A stretch of 64,000 nucleotides of DNA from assembly GCA_964017195.1 (NCBI GenBank), contig OZ024890.1, positions 68,060,376 through 68,124,375 of the forward strand, in the 5' to 3' direction. Shown one piece after another: positions 11,030-24,010 of this stretch. The stretch comes from Siderastrea radians (taxonomy: Eukaryota; Cnidaria; Anthozoa; Scleractinia; Rhizangiidae). The notes under the pieces are model-generated. The model made no database searches. It was not told the origin of the DNA and saw only the letters and a program-made list of their open reading frames with translations. Position numbers and translations under genes: made by a program. Within the stretch, counting starts at the first letter, position 1. Each line of letters starts with the position of its first letter.

Positions 11030-12478
11030 CAAAACCAAATACTGCCAACTCAACTAGGAGGGGAAGGGAACGCCGCGCACATGGGAAGTTGAGCCAAGTG
11101 TTCCAACTAATTCCGTCTGAAATTCCAGGTATACTTAACGTAAAAAATAGCTACAATGTAATTATGACAACCCTTGATTTTAAATGGGTGAAATACCTAT
11201 GTTACATATACAACCCATGAATATAAGCAAGCGTACGCTCTGATAGGCTGCTTACTAATGCGATATCAGATCAGACCGTGCGGCGACCGCGAGGAGAGAA
11301 ATCGCGCGAGAAAGGTGGCGAGAACGAGTTCAAAAAATTTGTCATTAATTAGTAAAATAAAGCTATTAATAAAGCTACATAAAGCTATTATCTCCTTCAG
11401 TCTGGTCAACTCAGTGCTGCGTGCCTCAGGTAAAACTCAGTTTCTTGGAATAATTGTTGTTCATAGTTACGTGTATGTGAAAAACGACAACAGCAGCAAA
11501 ATCGAATGACTGAAGGTTTGTTTTAGCTATTCAGTAGAAACACAAACAATAAAGCGATACGACTTGTCGATGTATCCAACATCATCCAACATCATTGCAA
11601 TGAAAGGAAATTTAAATTAGTGGAAAACCGACATCTAACTGAAGCTTTGCTGAGCACACCTCACGGAATTCAACAATTGGGACTGAACACTTGCACGAGA
11701 ACCACGCAGTGTTGAAACCAGGCCTCACTAAAAACTTAAGGTTTTCGGTGCTTAAAAAGTGCCAAATTAAATTTCGTTGTCCTAATCATGAGCTGGATAT
11801 TCTTTTAAACAAAGAACTTCGACTTAAAGTGAGATAAGGCTCCAAACAAGTCAATTATTTTCACTAAATAGCAGTCAATAATCATGTTGAATACATTGAA
11901 AGGTCGTATCGCTTTGAAGTTTCTAAAAATTACATGTAAAACAGAGGTATACTCACATAAAATATCAAAACCATCGACACTGGACTAGTTTAACTACAAT
12001 ATAATTGTATTTTATGCCACATGCCTTTCATGCAGGTTTCGTTTCCCTTTAAAAGCAGTGTTTTCCTCGACGACACCACCCTTTTAATTCTTATTGCCAT
12101 CTACGTGTTTTTTCTTTTAGGGTCAAATCTCCGATCTTAGATTGGTTATAACTCTTTAGTTAAGCCATACATAGTACCCCACCCGCAACAGTGGGGGCGG
12201 CCAACGCTGTTTTTCTGAAGATCATAATGATACATTAAACACTATCCTGACAACGTTATATGTTATCCCGTCAAAAATGCAATTGCAACGAGCCCATTGG
12301 TGTCTATAATTTCTGGCTCTGAACTGTGTTCCATGATAGCTTGCCGAGGTAACGAGAGTAATTTTTGGTCAAAAATCTTTCACATCTTGCTCGGGAATTT
12401 TCGCAAAACTTTGGAGATTTGGCACTGAGTATTTACTTGTAGTTGTATTCCATCAAAAAATAAAATGAAAGCAGTAAG
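11030..12478. other. Intergenic downstream of the minus SLC22 gene
   Basis: No exon was recognised. Plus-strand frames of 83-87 codons at 10957-11509 show no domain and partly overlap the TTAA element. The right part may include the 3' UTR of the transporter gene, whose stop is at 13000-13002. Confidence 0.4.
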
Positions 12479-12484
12479 TTTATT
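12479..12484 (-). terminator. Candidate poly(A) signal, minus SLC22 gene
   Basis: AATAAA on the minus strand, 516 nt past the stop codon at 13000-13002. It is plausible as the end of the 3' UTR, but AATAAA is common in AT-rich DNA. Confidence 0.35.
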
Positions 12485-12999
12485 TTCATCGATCTACTTA
12501 AATTTGGAAACGGAGGACTTGCCAACAGCTGCAGAGCATAAATATGTACATCTAAATCACACTTTGTATCTTTCGCAGAGATTTTGTCACTTCCTCTAGG
12601 CATGAGATTTTGAAAGGCAACCACCGAGGCAGCACACATAAGAAATGCACCTTCTCTGCGTTTAACGGTAAAACTGTAACCACAAATTTTGTGAAAAGTA
12701 AATGAGATTCTGGCATCGTTGAAAACAAACGAATTAGTAGAAGTTGAACTTTTTGATATGCCGGGTGTATGACATTACAGTTTAACAGAGCAATTTACTT
12801 TTAAAGCTTACCATAATTAAAGACGATATTAAAAAAACATTTTCTCAGCATTTTTTAAGGAAAATAAATCCGTTCCGCAAGGGCAGCACAATGGGGATTT
12901 CCTTAAAGTTCATTATTACAACCTAAATTAAACACAGACTTGCTTGTGCCAGAACTAGTAACGAAATAAAAGAGGGATGTAAATGCTACCAAGTTGTCC

Positions 13000-13557
13000 T
13001 CACAACAATGCGTTTTCCTCATCATCGCCAGCTTTTGCGTTTTTGTTTTCATCTTTTTCATCTTTTTCTTCCTTTTGATCCTTTCGATACTGGAACAAGT
13101 TTTCCATAGTTGGTTTGTTGTAAGTCTCAGGTAAAGTCACACACACAACCGCGGCAGCCACAGCAAGGCCTGCCATTAGCCCAAATGGCAGAAAACGATG
13201 AACCGTCAGCTGTTAAGAAAAGACAAAATGTTTAAAGGAGCTACGTCACGGATAATGCATCTTGAGAAAAATTGGCAAGTTTTTCAAGTTTGTCATTCGT
13301 AATCCATCTTAATCTCCCTCAATCGTAACCATCCTTGTTTTGTTGGTAACTTACCAATAGCGGGGCATAGGCTGAAGCAAAAGCGCTCACTCGGGCAGAG
13401 GCCGTTGATGTACCCATACCAACATTTCTAATTGACAGAAAGAATAAATGAACATTATCAGGCGCTTTTAACGGCTACGAACACATCCTAAGTATATCAA
13501 CACCTTTTAGCGTTTTACTTATTTATTCATTTATTTATTTATTTGTTTGTTTGTTTG

Positions 13558-13635
<78 letters not shown>

Positions 13636-15223
13636 TTCACAACTCAAAATGTTAATGTCTATTCCGGTTACCGTCTTCTTATATGTCTGACAGTTGACCG
13701 GTTAAAGTATTTCATATATGAAATATGGGATATTTTACCTTAAGGTTGTTGGAAATAGTTCTGAAGAGTAAATGTACACCAGCGAAAATGCAATGTTACT
13801 GAAGAATTTCGCGCCGAACGTGGACAATATGATTTTCGCGGCCAGGTAACCTAACAGGAACAAATCACATAAAGAATAACTTAAGAGCAACAATTGATAG
13901 ATGACAAAAGAAAAGATGGGCTCGACTTCTTGAAATTATTATTAGTTTGTTGGTTGTTGTGGAGAAAACAACAACCTTAAACTAGACTTCTTATTAATCG
14001 GGGGATGAAGAGGAGTAATGGAGTCTTCATTACCCCATTATTCCAGCCTGCTCTAAAGGCAAAATGACACTGTTAGTAGGCAAATGTGACATTCGATGAT
14101 TATTCCAAGAGAAATCGTTATTCCAATATTCCTGAAAAAGCAAGGCCACTATTCCATTATTCCACTGCAACAAGGCCATTATTCCATTAATCCACTTCAA
14201 GAATTTCCGTTATTCTTATTCCGTTCTTCCTCTTCATTTCCTCTTCATCCCCGATAATATATAGATTTAACCAAGCCTAAAAGCGGAGCCCCTCTTTTGT
14301 TTTTGTTTTCTGTTTTTTTGCTGGCACTTATTAATTTGTGAAAATACTCTCATTCAAGTCGTTAAATTAAAAAAAAAAAGAAAAAAGAACAAAATTCACG
14401 TCGTTGCTGGGATTCGAACCCGGCCCCACGGCGTCGTAAGCTGGTTTTTAGTCCAATAGGCCATGGGCGCTTAAAGTGTAAATTTTACTACTTATTTCTT
14501 TCTTCGTGACAAATTGCCTATCAACATGAAAATGCTGTGTTTTTCCTGGCAAAATGTATTCGGACCACCGTAAAAACTATGGTTGTGGATAGAAAAAACC
14601 AAAAAGCACTAGCTCTGCTATATTTGGCGTCGAAACCGCTGCCAAATGCTGCGAACTCAAGCGGTGTGCCGACCGAGTTCGCAACCGAACCGACAAGGCA
14701 AATTTGAACTTTTCGCCTGAACTTTAACGCCTAATTTTTTTTTTTGCCTAAATTAAACTTTTCGCCTTCCAACAAAAAGACAAATGAGTATTCTTTTAAC
14801 AAATTTGTTTTTGACTTTTGTTGTCTTTGCTTGTTTTGCTACAACGCGGGTCACCATGCGATTTCGCGCCAAAAACACGGGATTCAGCACAAGGTTATAT
14901 CCAGTGTATGCCACTTCATATTGGTGACCCTGTGTTGCGGACGGACGGACGGACGGACGGACGGTCACCTGACTATTACGTCACTACCAAAATTTCTTGG
15001 CTTCATAGGTTACCAAATTTGCTCAGCAATGGTGCTCCCCTGAGGCGCTAGCGCGCGGGCTCCGCTATTAAGGTTTTATTACGAAAACGTTCAATAATAT
15101 ATCATTATGGGTTCTAATTCTTGGGGGAATGATTGTTACATTGCCCATTTCATCTGACAATTGTTTTAAATGATCCACAAAAAAGGTTGAGTAGGCGAGG
15201 AAGTAATACAGATTGACGGGCTT

Positions 15224-15257
<34 letters not shown>

Positions 15258-15291
15258 TAGATCGATAGATCTATAGATCGATAGATCGATC

Positions 15292-15343
<52 letters not shown>

Positions 15344-15344
15344 C

Positions 15345-15389
<45 letters not shown>

Positions 15390-15410
15390 TAGACAGATAG
15401 ACAGATAGAC

Positions 15411-15481
<71 letters not shown>

Positions 15482-18400
15482 GAGATGGATGGATGGATGG
15501 ATGGAATCTTTTATTTATACACGAAATCTTATCAAATTTAAACATACAGGTTTAAATTTGGTTTCCATAAAATCCGTGAATTAACTAATTAATACAATAC
15601 TTTAAAATATGTACTTAAACTTAACAATTTACAAGGCGATCTTTAACTAATTACTTTACAAGTGCCGGTAGTAAGCCTCTTTTAAACTTTTCCAAAGACC
15701 TTTCTTCTTTGAGGTAGCGAGGGAGAGCATTCCAGACCTTGACGCCACTGAAAGCAAAACTATTCTTATAATAATTTGTTCTGCATTTGGGCAGTTCTAG
15801 GTCGTAATTAGAAGATCTCAGACCGTAATTGTTAAGATACTTATGATCTATCAGCTTGATGACATGAAGCTGTCAAAAGCTATTTTTTAACCTATTAGTC
15901 TTACAATGCGGGAGACTATGCGTGCGCGGGCGCCTTAGGTTGAATCGTTTGGAAAATGCTGGTGGCAAAAGCTTTCTCAGTTTGTACTGGCTATCGCTAA
16001 CTATGCTCTCGAAAGTGCGCTTACAGATGTTGTCATGATGTTCTGCTATTGTGGGCAGGCTTAGCCTACTTAGGGCATGATGGTACTCCATATATGGGCA
16101 AATAATTCGTAACGCTCTTTTCTGGATGCGCTCTAATTCATTCAATAAATACTTAGGCAGGACATAGTGAAATACTGGAGCTACGTAGTCTAAGACGGAA
16201 CGTATACATGCGGTGTAAAAACGAGATCACTCTCTGACACATTGACCCTTTTCAGCTGGATGAGAAAATATAGCCGTTTAGATGCTTTCTTAATTACCTC
16301 AGTTATATGGGTATTCCAAGTCAGATCGTTAGAAATGGTAAGCCCTAAGAGTTTTGCACTCTCAACTACCCGTAATGTTCACACCATCTATCACTACTGG
16401 TGGAAAGTCTCTTTCTACTCTGGCAAATGAGATGTACAGTTCCTTGCATTTGTCATTGTTCAACTTAACTCTATTCTTGCGTGACCAGTCAGCTACCGCG
16501 TCTGCAATAGCTTGAGCATTACTCTGATCACCCTTACTTACAATTTCCGAAGCTGTTGTGTCGTCCACGTACTTCCAAAATAGTGCATTATTTACCGCTA
16601 GATCGTTTATCATGATCAGAAATAACCATGGGTATAATTTGGTCCCTTGCGGGACCCCTGAAGGGACTTGACCCCATTCCAAAACGCAGCCTTTCGAAAG
16701 CTTAATTCTCTGGTATCTATCTGACAGAGCGGAAAAAATAAACGACACACAGAGGACTAAACCTGTAAAAATCATTATTCGGTATTTTGGTAGATGTAAT
16801 ACGCGACGATATCTTACGAGTTGCATATCTATTATTTGTAATTTAGCCCAACGGTCACTTCTGAAGATGTATATTGAAGCTAACGAAACATTAAATTCTT
16901 AAATCAATGTTTTTTTTTTACAACATTCGTTGTTTTGTCATGTTTGTCACCGCAGTTTGCTTTTTATTCCTACTGAAGTTGGGATGGCCGAAGAATAAGA
17001 GAGTTAAGCAGAGGAATGAAGCACGTCAAGGACAAAATAACTTTGGACTACAGCGAAACCCGCCATACGACTAACCCGTTAATACACAGTCTTTTCCTTA
17101 TTCCCTGTATTAATTCTATAGCTTCTTGGTGGTTGTACTAACTAGATTTGACTGCATGTAATTGTTACCTTTATCGTGTTCAGCTTTGTCTGACACCAGA
17201 AGTGCGCCAATGGCTGACAGAGCGGAAAAAATAAACGACACACAGAGGATTTTTCTGCGACTAAACCTGTAAAAAAAAAAAAGAATAAGGATAACAGTTC
17301 ATCAGCGACCGAATTTCCTCAAGTATTACCGCCTTGCAGTTGAGCATTTATGACAAAGGTGGTGTTTTGCTTTTTTAACCTTAAAAACCCTGTTTGAGTT
17401 GGAAACAATTATAGTTATCTTTTTTGCAATAATGATAACAAGAAAATGAAGTACAGGCTGTTGTTTAGCGGAAGGATTTCGTGTTTATCGCAGGTTTCAT
17501 TATACTAAATTAAAGGGCGCTTGCTGAGAAAAAGTGGCACAGTTGCGGCAACAAGCAACGGCCCCTTAGAAAAACAGCGCAAATGAATTAAAACCCAGCA
17601 TTTACAATACGTGAATGCTTTTTTTTTAATCCCGGAGAACTTAACTTCTTTGTTTTCTAAGACGTCGTTGGTTGATGACAAAGCATTCACCATTCACCCA
17701 CCTGGTTTTGACTGTCATGTCGTGCGGCTATACCGCCCACCATGGCCAGTTTAAAGTACATTAATTACCTCAGTGTTAAAGCAGCACTAATAGGATAGGC
17801 AGGCAGAGCGGCAACAGCTGTCAGCACCACATTGACATAGGTACTGCCACCAAGGACTGGTGCACTGAAGGAAACGCTCCAACTGATGAACGAAACCGCA
17901 AACCTGTCGTGAAAAAATGAAAATGAAAATAGGCCATTTCGTCATCCACATTACCAGCATCCCTATTATCATGTTCACCATTAGCATCATCATCAAACCT
18001 CACCATCAAATCTGATCATCAAAAAACTCCTCACCGCCGTCACTTTCGTCATTGAAACCATCATCGTCATCATCATCATCATCATCATCATCACCACTAC
18101 CACCATTATCACCGCTACCATCTTTCGTCATCGTTTCCATTGTCGTCTTCATCGATTTAGTCATCAACAGAAGTGAACATTAGTAGTAGACAGGAAATAA
18201 AACAATGTTGCGCTGTTATATGAGGTAAACTTACCATGCAAACCAGGAGCCAAGGGTCTTGTGCATCATTTTGAGCGAGGAGAACAAGTCGCGAAAGTCG
18301 CCAAGCCTTTCTTCTTTAGGCAGATCCAGCTCTTCTTCAGGCATTTCTTTCCCATTTATTCTGGCAACTTTCTTCAGGATTTCCCTCGCTTCAGACACTC

Positions 18401-21323
18401 GCCCTTTCTTAAGAAGCCAACGAACGGACTCTGGTGTAAAACTGTAGAACAACAACGACAATAAGAACATCATCTTTAACATGGCAACAAAGACATTGCT
18501 ATATTCACCGACATGCTAAAATCAATTTCAATTTTGCTCTGAAATAAGCAAATTCTGTACCATGACGGGACCTATGCGTCGTTTGTCTACAGGCTTAAAA
18601 TAGATTGTAATTTTTTCTCGTTTATGAAGGAAACAGATGAAGGATTTCAGCCGGTTAGGAGGGTAGTAACTAGGGCTTAGAAAATCGAATAGTCTCGTCT
18701 AAAATAATGGAGGCATGGTAATCGCGCCCATGCGCGAAGCGGGCAGACAAACCCAACAAGTGCTGCATGGCCTCGCTAAGCCTTAAGTTCCAGCCTGGAC
18801 GATGACGATTTATGATAACTGCATGGTTTTAGTTATAGTCTTGCGTATTTACCGTCGAATATATTTGGCACTAGTACCTCTACAATCTCGGAAAAAAACT
18901 GTTGAGACCCTGAGTGACTTTGGAATGAATGAGAACTTTGACCTCGAAAACCACTTACCGCAACAAATCTTTCCCCCCCTCGCCCTTATTAATGTTGCTT
19001 TGCCACCAAAATTCCCCTGATGAAACCTCCGTCCTTCTAAACAACATTGAATGAGGAGAAGGGGGGAGGGAAAGCCCTTCTGCAATATTGTCGGTGTTTC
19101 CATACAACGCAATTGAGAAATACGCGCGCTGAGTGCGTTTGTCTCAACAAGTGTTGTCCAAATTTAAAATTGTAAATGTATGAAAACACAGATCCCTAAC
19201 ACCATCAAAGTGGGAAGTGAAGAAGGTTTCTTTAGAAATTTATACAAAGTTTTTTTTAACACTTTCTAAGGTCGCATCTTGTACTGGTTTTTCAATATCT
19301 CGTTTTGCCCTTGCTGCATTTCGATCTAAACTATAAAATATATACAGCTACCAAAATCCTTAATCTTAATCATTGTCAGTTTATTTCGACATACATTTTG
19401 TTCTTTTCCCACACTTTCCGCCTCGGCTACTTGCCGTTACTTGCAGCTTGTGCGATTATTATGTTTTGCTGTACAATTAGATAATGACGAAAGATTGTGG
19501 TCGTTGTTGCTGCTATTGCGGTCGTTGTTTAAGATCGGTTACTCTTCGAAAATTATACCCATTTTCAATTGTAAAAATGCTAATTTAAGAAGGGAGGGAG
19601 TCCTACCATGATCTATTCCTAGATAAGGAACACAATCACCCCCGCCAGTCTCACTCAAACTATGAACTTCAGCGAGTAATTGGTATCAAAAGGAAAGCAT
19701 CAAATGAACTTCTGTTTACTTACAAATAACAGGCTGCATAAACCATCCCCGGAGCTCCAGTAACCATGGTGAGGTGCCTCCAGTTCCTGATGTTGTACGC
19801 GATTCCTCCCAGGACCATCGTTAGTATAAAGTAACCAGTAAACGCTAATCCCCCTACCGTGCTTCTGTGGCGTATTCCCGAGAACTCTGTTCCCAACACG
19901 AAAATCGGAATGCTGTAAGCACCTGTAAGAAAAGGAACGAAATGATATCAAAAATAGCCATTCAACTTCCAGCAGTAGAACCAACTACTACAGCCTCACT
20001 TAGCTTCAGAGTGGGCCCACGGCCTGGAAGAGAAGAAGAAGGGTTTTCCGTGTATAAAAGTACTTTTTGAGATATTGCAGGAACTGCTGGTCAGAAGGGC
20101 TTGGAATCTCTTTCCAGTGAGTTTGTATAGGCAACTGGAATGGACAGTTCACGGATGCATATGATTCGACGCCTCACCTATGGTTAAGGAGCAGGACATC
20201 CTTATAGGGAGAAATAAACGACACTGAAAATTATCTACTCAACGGTACTGCGAATTTTGAAAGAAGAAAACAAATAGCGACTTGCCAATCATGAAACCCA
20301 CGATGCAGCGAAACAAAGCAAACAACCAGAAGTGTTGAACGAAGGCTGAGACAAAATGAAATAAGCTGCAAAGAAATCCACACACGAAGAGAGGAATCTT
20401 CCGGCCGTACTTGTCGGAGATGGGACTAACAACAAGACTGCCAACAAAAAACCCGGCGAAGATAATCGATGTGGCGACAAATCCCAGTGAGCCACGGTCA
20501 CACACCAAATCAAACTGGAAAAGAAGAAAAGCTCTGCTATGAGAACTGTCATGATCTAAGTCAATATAAAGGCACTTATTCAACCTTATTTACAGTGAAA
20601 CTCATTAGTACAACCAAAGAAGTGCCACAAAAATTGATATATTAAAATTTGTCGGATTTTTATTTGGTATTTTAACGACTGCACAGGAACTTTATATTTT
20701 TTTGGGGGGAGGGGGGTAAAAGGTGGTCGTAATAGAAAAGTATTCATGTTCACAGAGGGGTCGTAAGGGGGTTTTACTGTATTTACCACTTCTAATTATA
20801 ATTAACAAAGCTAAGAGTGCCTGCCACAGTCTGGCTATTTCTGTAGGTGTAGTGCCTTGCGCTGAGCACCACATCGGGTGTTTGACATCTTGCTGGCCAA
20901 AGGTCTGGGAAAAGAGAAAGACGTTGCTCTACAGGGTCCATTATCCCTTTCACACCCTGCGTAGATCAGGACTTAATTGTTACCATATTATCTGAGAGCT
21001 CAGGAGCAGCTTAAAATGAGGACTAGGACTAAGTTAGCAGACGAATTTTGAATTTTTAAGTTGTTGTAGTATTTCTAATTATCTAATTATTGAATTACAC
21101 CTGAAATAACTGTTATGCTATTTACATAGGCTTCCTTGTATTAATTTCGCATTGTCACTTTTCAATTCATTCATTCAATTTTTAATTTATTCGTTCATTA
21201 ATTCATTGTCACTTTTTAATTCTGCATTTTTTTCCTGTTATTATCATAGCAGAATTCACGACTGTCTGCTAAGAGCTAGACTAGCAACACAAGCCGCATA
21301 GCGTAACCTGTGAGCCTTGGAGT

Positions 21324-21378
<55 letters not shown>

Positions 21379-23033
21379 ATGTTTACAAACATAATAAAAA
21401 CTGAGGTACTTATGGAATAAGAAATACTAAAATCTGAAATTGGAAGTCAACTGGCCACCACATTATGACCCATACTAATCTCCTTCAAGCCGCTTTGGTT
21501 CAATTCGCATTGAACTGATTTGCAATTTTACAGTATAACACGTGACCAATGACGTCATCATGCAATGATTGATATGATTGGTAACATCCATAGGGACTAA
21601 GAATTGACGGAGTTATTAGCCATTGAACATTTTTCAGGTACAAAGGATCACGGGAAGGTTATGAAATAAATATATATACCTGGATTTTTAAAAAAGGGAA
21701 TCACCAATTTTACTCCGCGATGCGGGTGGACGTGAGTCCACCTTAGAGGAACGGCTTATTTCATGGGGGTGGGGTACAACGTCTAAGCGAGCTTCCAGTA
21801 ACCTTGCGGGAACAGGACTAACAGACCACTGGCATTTGGGGTCCTCCGCCTTTAATTCAGGGGGGTGGGGTTGGTCAAAAGTTGGGTCTTCAGTTTAATC
21901 TGTGCCATGTTATTGTTTTGGCAAGTCAATCACACTAACTTGTTTGAACCACTTGCTGGGCCTCTCTGTACTGAAATAAACAGCTTCTCCATGCGGAAGC
22001 TGTTAGTTGTTGCCGTGCAAGTGAGTTGATACTTCAGCCGGCAAATGTCAGACTGCAAAGGGAGGGAGGGGTGAGAGAGCGTACATTTAGATCAGTGTTT
22101 GAATTCACTCCCCGAGAGCATGTCTGAGAAAAGAACGGAGCGCATGCTTGTCTCTCTCTGATTTGCAGGTGATTTTGAAGAGTTAAAGATAGCTGCTGAC
22201 CACCAGAAGTAGCTTGTAGAGTGTACTTTCGGGCAAAGCGAGGCAGTTTCTTTAGCATGTCAGCACAACTGCAATTTTGCAGGTTGGCCCGGTCGGTTTT
22301 CATAACATCAGGTAGATATCTCAAGTGAATGACCGAGCGGGCAGTAAATTCATTGCATGCGTGGGTCACTTGTATGACGCGGTTTAGTCTGAACGAGCAT
22401 ATTGAAGTGGAAAAAAGTTGCATTTGCCATTTAAAGGTGTTATAATAAATTAATAGTTGTGATAATAAATATATCATGTATTATTAGTATTATTACAACA
22501 CTACAAAGTTGACTGAGAAGCGAACAAATCATTAAATGACTCCAAAATGAACTAAAAAAGGAATTAAATGGGAGATCAGACAGAAAAATTCCAACCTTGC
22601 GTAAACACACATGTCGAAACAACGTTGCCATGGAAACATTAGCACCCGTAGGGGCGGATTCCTTCCTGGATTGAATAGGGTTCATAAGCCTTAACACTAT
22701 TAAAACTACGTATTTTTGATGTCTTTTAAGAGAACACGTCTTACGTTTTACCTCGGTGACAATTGAAGTAAAGTCATCCACGAATTCCCAGTCTTCCCTG
22801 GGAATATCACATCTGTGTTTGTAATTGTCGTGTCCTATACTGATGGTCTCTGTGAAGGGGCATGTTACGTTGTTTTTACACCTCCAGCCTGGTTCCGATG
22901 CAATAAACACCATCACCATCACGGGGAAGGACCACCAGAAGGCATAACCTAAATTGACCAATACAGCGAGGGCGATCTGGTAACGGCCAAAGCTACCAAT
23001 CTTCTCCAAGAACTTGTCAGTGGTTAGTTTCAT
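13000..23033 (-). CDS. SLC22-type organic ion transporter, copy 1 (9 coding exons, 514 aa)
   Basis: Coding exons 5' to 3': 23033-22752, 20514-20286, 19922-19724, 18441-18235, 17903-17769, 17266-17169, 13850-13739, 13427-13355, 13209-13000. They sum to 1545 nt in one frame. An acceptor CAG precedes the ATG by 2 nt, so a 5' UTR exon must lie upstream. Features: first membrane helix in residues 20-45; a short Cys-containing external loop (WRCKNN...CPF); EFDLVCDRG before helix 2; MFS motif A SDKYGRK; SLC22 motif [17 protein letters not shown] (loop 8-9, where copy 2 has FGRRK); [18 protein letters not shown] near the C-terminus; charged Lys/Glu/Asp tail. SLC22 proteins are 12-helix carriers of organic cations, zwitterions or anions; the substrate cannot be read here. 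Intron 2 has a GC donor. Intron 6 holds LINE debris. Copy 2 lies head to head at 33133. Confidence 0.93.
13520..13635. repeat. (ATTT/GTTT)n then (GATT)n microsatellite
   Basis: A compound tetranucleotide tract in intron 7 of the minus SLC22 gene (13428-13738). A short ATTT/GTTT part is followed by about 19 GATT units. Confidence 0.95.
14397..14473 (-). tRNA. tRNA-like pseudogene or SINE head
   Basis: The minus strand has an A-box-like TGGCCTATTGG (14453-14463) and a perfect B box GGTTCGAATCC (14410-14420) at tRNA spacing, with a T-stem CCGGG...CCCAG. The acceptor ends do not pair well and the anticodon arm is unclear. A functional tRNA is therefore unlikely; a tRNA relic or SINE head is more likely. 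It lies in intron 6 of the minus SLC22 gene. Confidence 0.5.
14860..15068 (+). repeat. Dispersed repeat copy 2 with (GGAC)n block
   Basis: The right end matches the repeat at 2775-2882 (GGTGCTCC, GC-rich mini-hairpin, GGCTCCGCTA). A short (GACG)n run sits at 14938-14964. It lies inside intron 6 of the minus SLC22 gene. Confidence 0.5.
15223..15503. repeat. Compound (TAGA)/(CAGA)/(GATG) microsatellite
   Basis: About 280 bp of tetranucleotide repeats switching between GATA, GACA and GATG units. It directly abuts the 3' end of a minus-strand LINE fragment, so at least the (GATG) part is probably that element's tail, later expanded. Confidence 0.95.
15484..16727 (-). mobile_element. Decayed, 5'-truncated LINE in intron 6 of the minus SLC22 gene
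   Basis: Read on the minus strand, it begins inside the reverse transcriptase at [12 protein letters not shown]. It continues through [11 protein letters not shown], the YVDD active site and [17 protein letters not shown] (16362-16720). After frameshifts it resumes at [11 protein letters not shown] and [17 protein letters not shown] (15873-16180), and ends in (ATCC)n. Stops and frame breaks show it is dead. It differs from the LINE at 4182. Its 5' junction is fused to a copied piece of the host gene's exon 6. Confidence 0.85.
16721..16771 (-). pseudogene. Partial copy of SLC22 exon 6 with its splice acceptor
   Basis: 51 bp matching 17214-17275 exactly, apart from one missing 11-nt block (17249-17259 in the original). 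It includes the intronic acceptor TTTTTACAG, the start of exon 6, and the codons for [11 protein letters not shown]. It lies about 490 bp downstream of the true exon in the same orientation. The last bases (CTGTCAGA on the minus strand) run straight into LINE codons. Spliced in, the 11-nt loss would shift the frame and give an early stop. See findings for its origin. Confidence 0.85.
18050..18105. repeat. (CAT)n microsatellite
   Basis: A CATCAT-rich tract in intron 4 of the minus SLC22 gene, with interrupted CAT/CAC triplets on both sides (about 17940-18165). Confidence 0.9.
21324..21375. repeat. Poly(A) plus (TA)n tract
   Basis: 16 A residues followed by about 18 TA units, in intron 1 of the minus SLC22 gene. 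It may be a retroposon tail, but no element body was recognised next to it. Confidence 0.9.
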
Positions 23034-23846
23034 GTCTGAAAAAAGAAAATACTGATTGTATGCCAGAGCCATTTGAAGGAGTTATTCTCCACAATTACTA
23101 ATGTTCAGTGTACAAGAAACTGTTTCGTGAATTGCAAACTAAAACGCAACTGAAGGATCACGCACACAATGTTTGTTTAGTTTCTAAAAAAGCTAGCTGC
23201 TAAGTGCTGGGTCGGTAGAGGAGGTGAAACAATTTTATATCAGTTGGCTCAGTATAAATTGGCCACTGAAAAGACATTCAAAAACTTTTTTTATGTAAAT
23301 CTGTAGTCATCTCAGCAGGGGCACTAGACGAGAAAATTAAGTTAAAATTCATGAAATGTCATTGTCTGTTTTCTCAGTTTTTTAAGGGCCTCTAAAAGGA
23401 TTTCTTTGTAATACAACAGAGGCTGATCTGTATCGATGCTGTAAGTGAAAATTTAGTCGCAGAACATTTTAAGAAACAGAAGCATATCTCCTGAGTTTTC
23501 AAGCTGATGTTGGCTCTCTGAAAATGCTAGCTGACTTTATTTCATATTCCAAACGGCATTTTTGTCCTCCAAAATACAAAAAGGGATTAATAATTCTCCC
23601 ATGTTACCAAAGTTTGAGGCAACATTCCGCCATAGAAAACTTACGTTTTCCCCCACAATTAGCTACAATTCCGTTGGGTGCCACAATCCTGACTCAAGGC
23701 ACGGTCTGTTTTTAGTGCTCATATCTTAAGAATTGCATTCCCGAAATTATGCTGGCATAATGTATTAACCCCTATATCTCGCAGTAAGCATAGTCTGCGT
23801 TAAACTAGCTAAGACCAGTAAGCAATGCTACTCAACAAAAAGTATA

Positions 23847-24010
23847 TGTATGTATGTATGTACGTACGTACGTATGTATGTATGTATGTATGTATGTATG
23901 TATGTATGTATGTATGTATGTATGTATGTATGTATGTATGTATGTATGTATGTATGTATGTATGTATGTATGTATGTATGTATGTATGTATGTATGTATG
24001 TATGTATGTA
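23847..24010. repeat. (TATG)n microsatellite
   Basis: About 160 bp of TATG units with a short TACG variant block near 23861-23872. The open frames across it encode only Met-Tyr-Val-Cys or His-Thr-Tyr-Ile repeats and are not genes. It lies in the predicted 5' UTR intron of the minus SLC22 gene. Confidence 0.97.

Noticed and set aside
14397..14473. Functional tRNA gene
   Set aside because: Internal promoter boxes are present, but the acceptor stem and anticodon arm do not fold as in a working tRNA.
15068..15545. Leu-Ser-Ile-Tyr repeat frames
   Set aside because: Translations of the GATA/GACA microsatellite next to a LINE tail.
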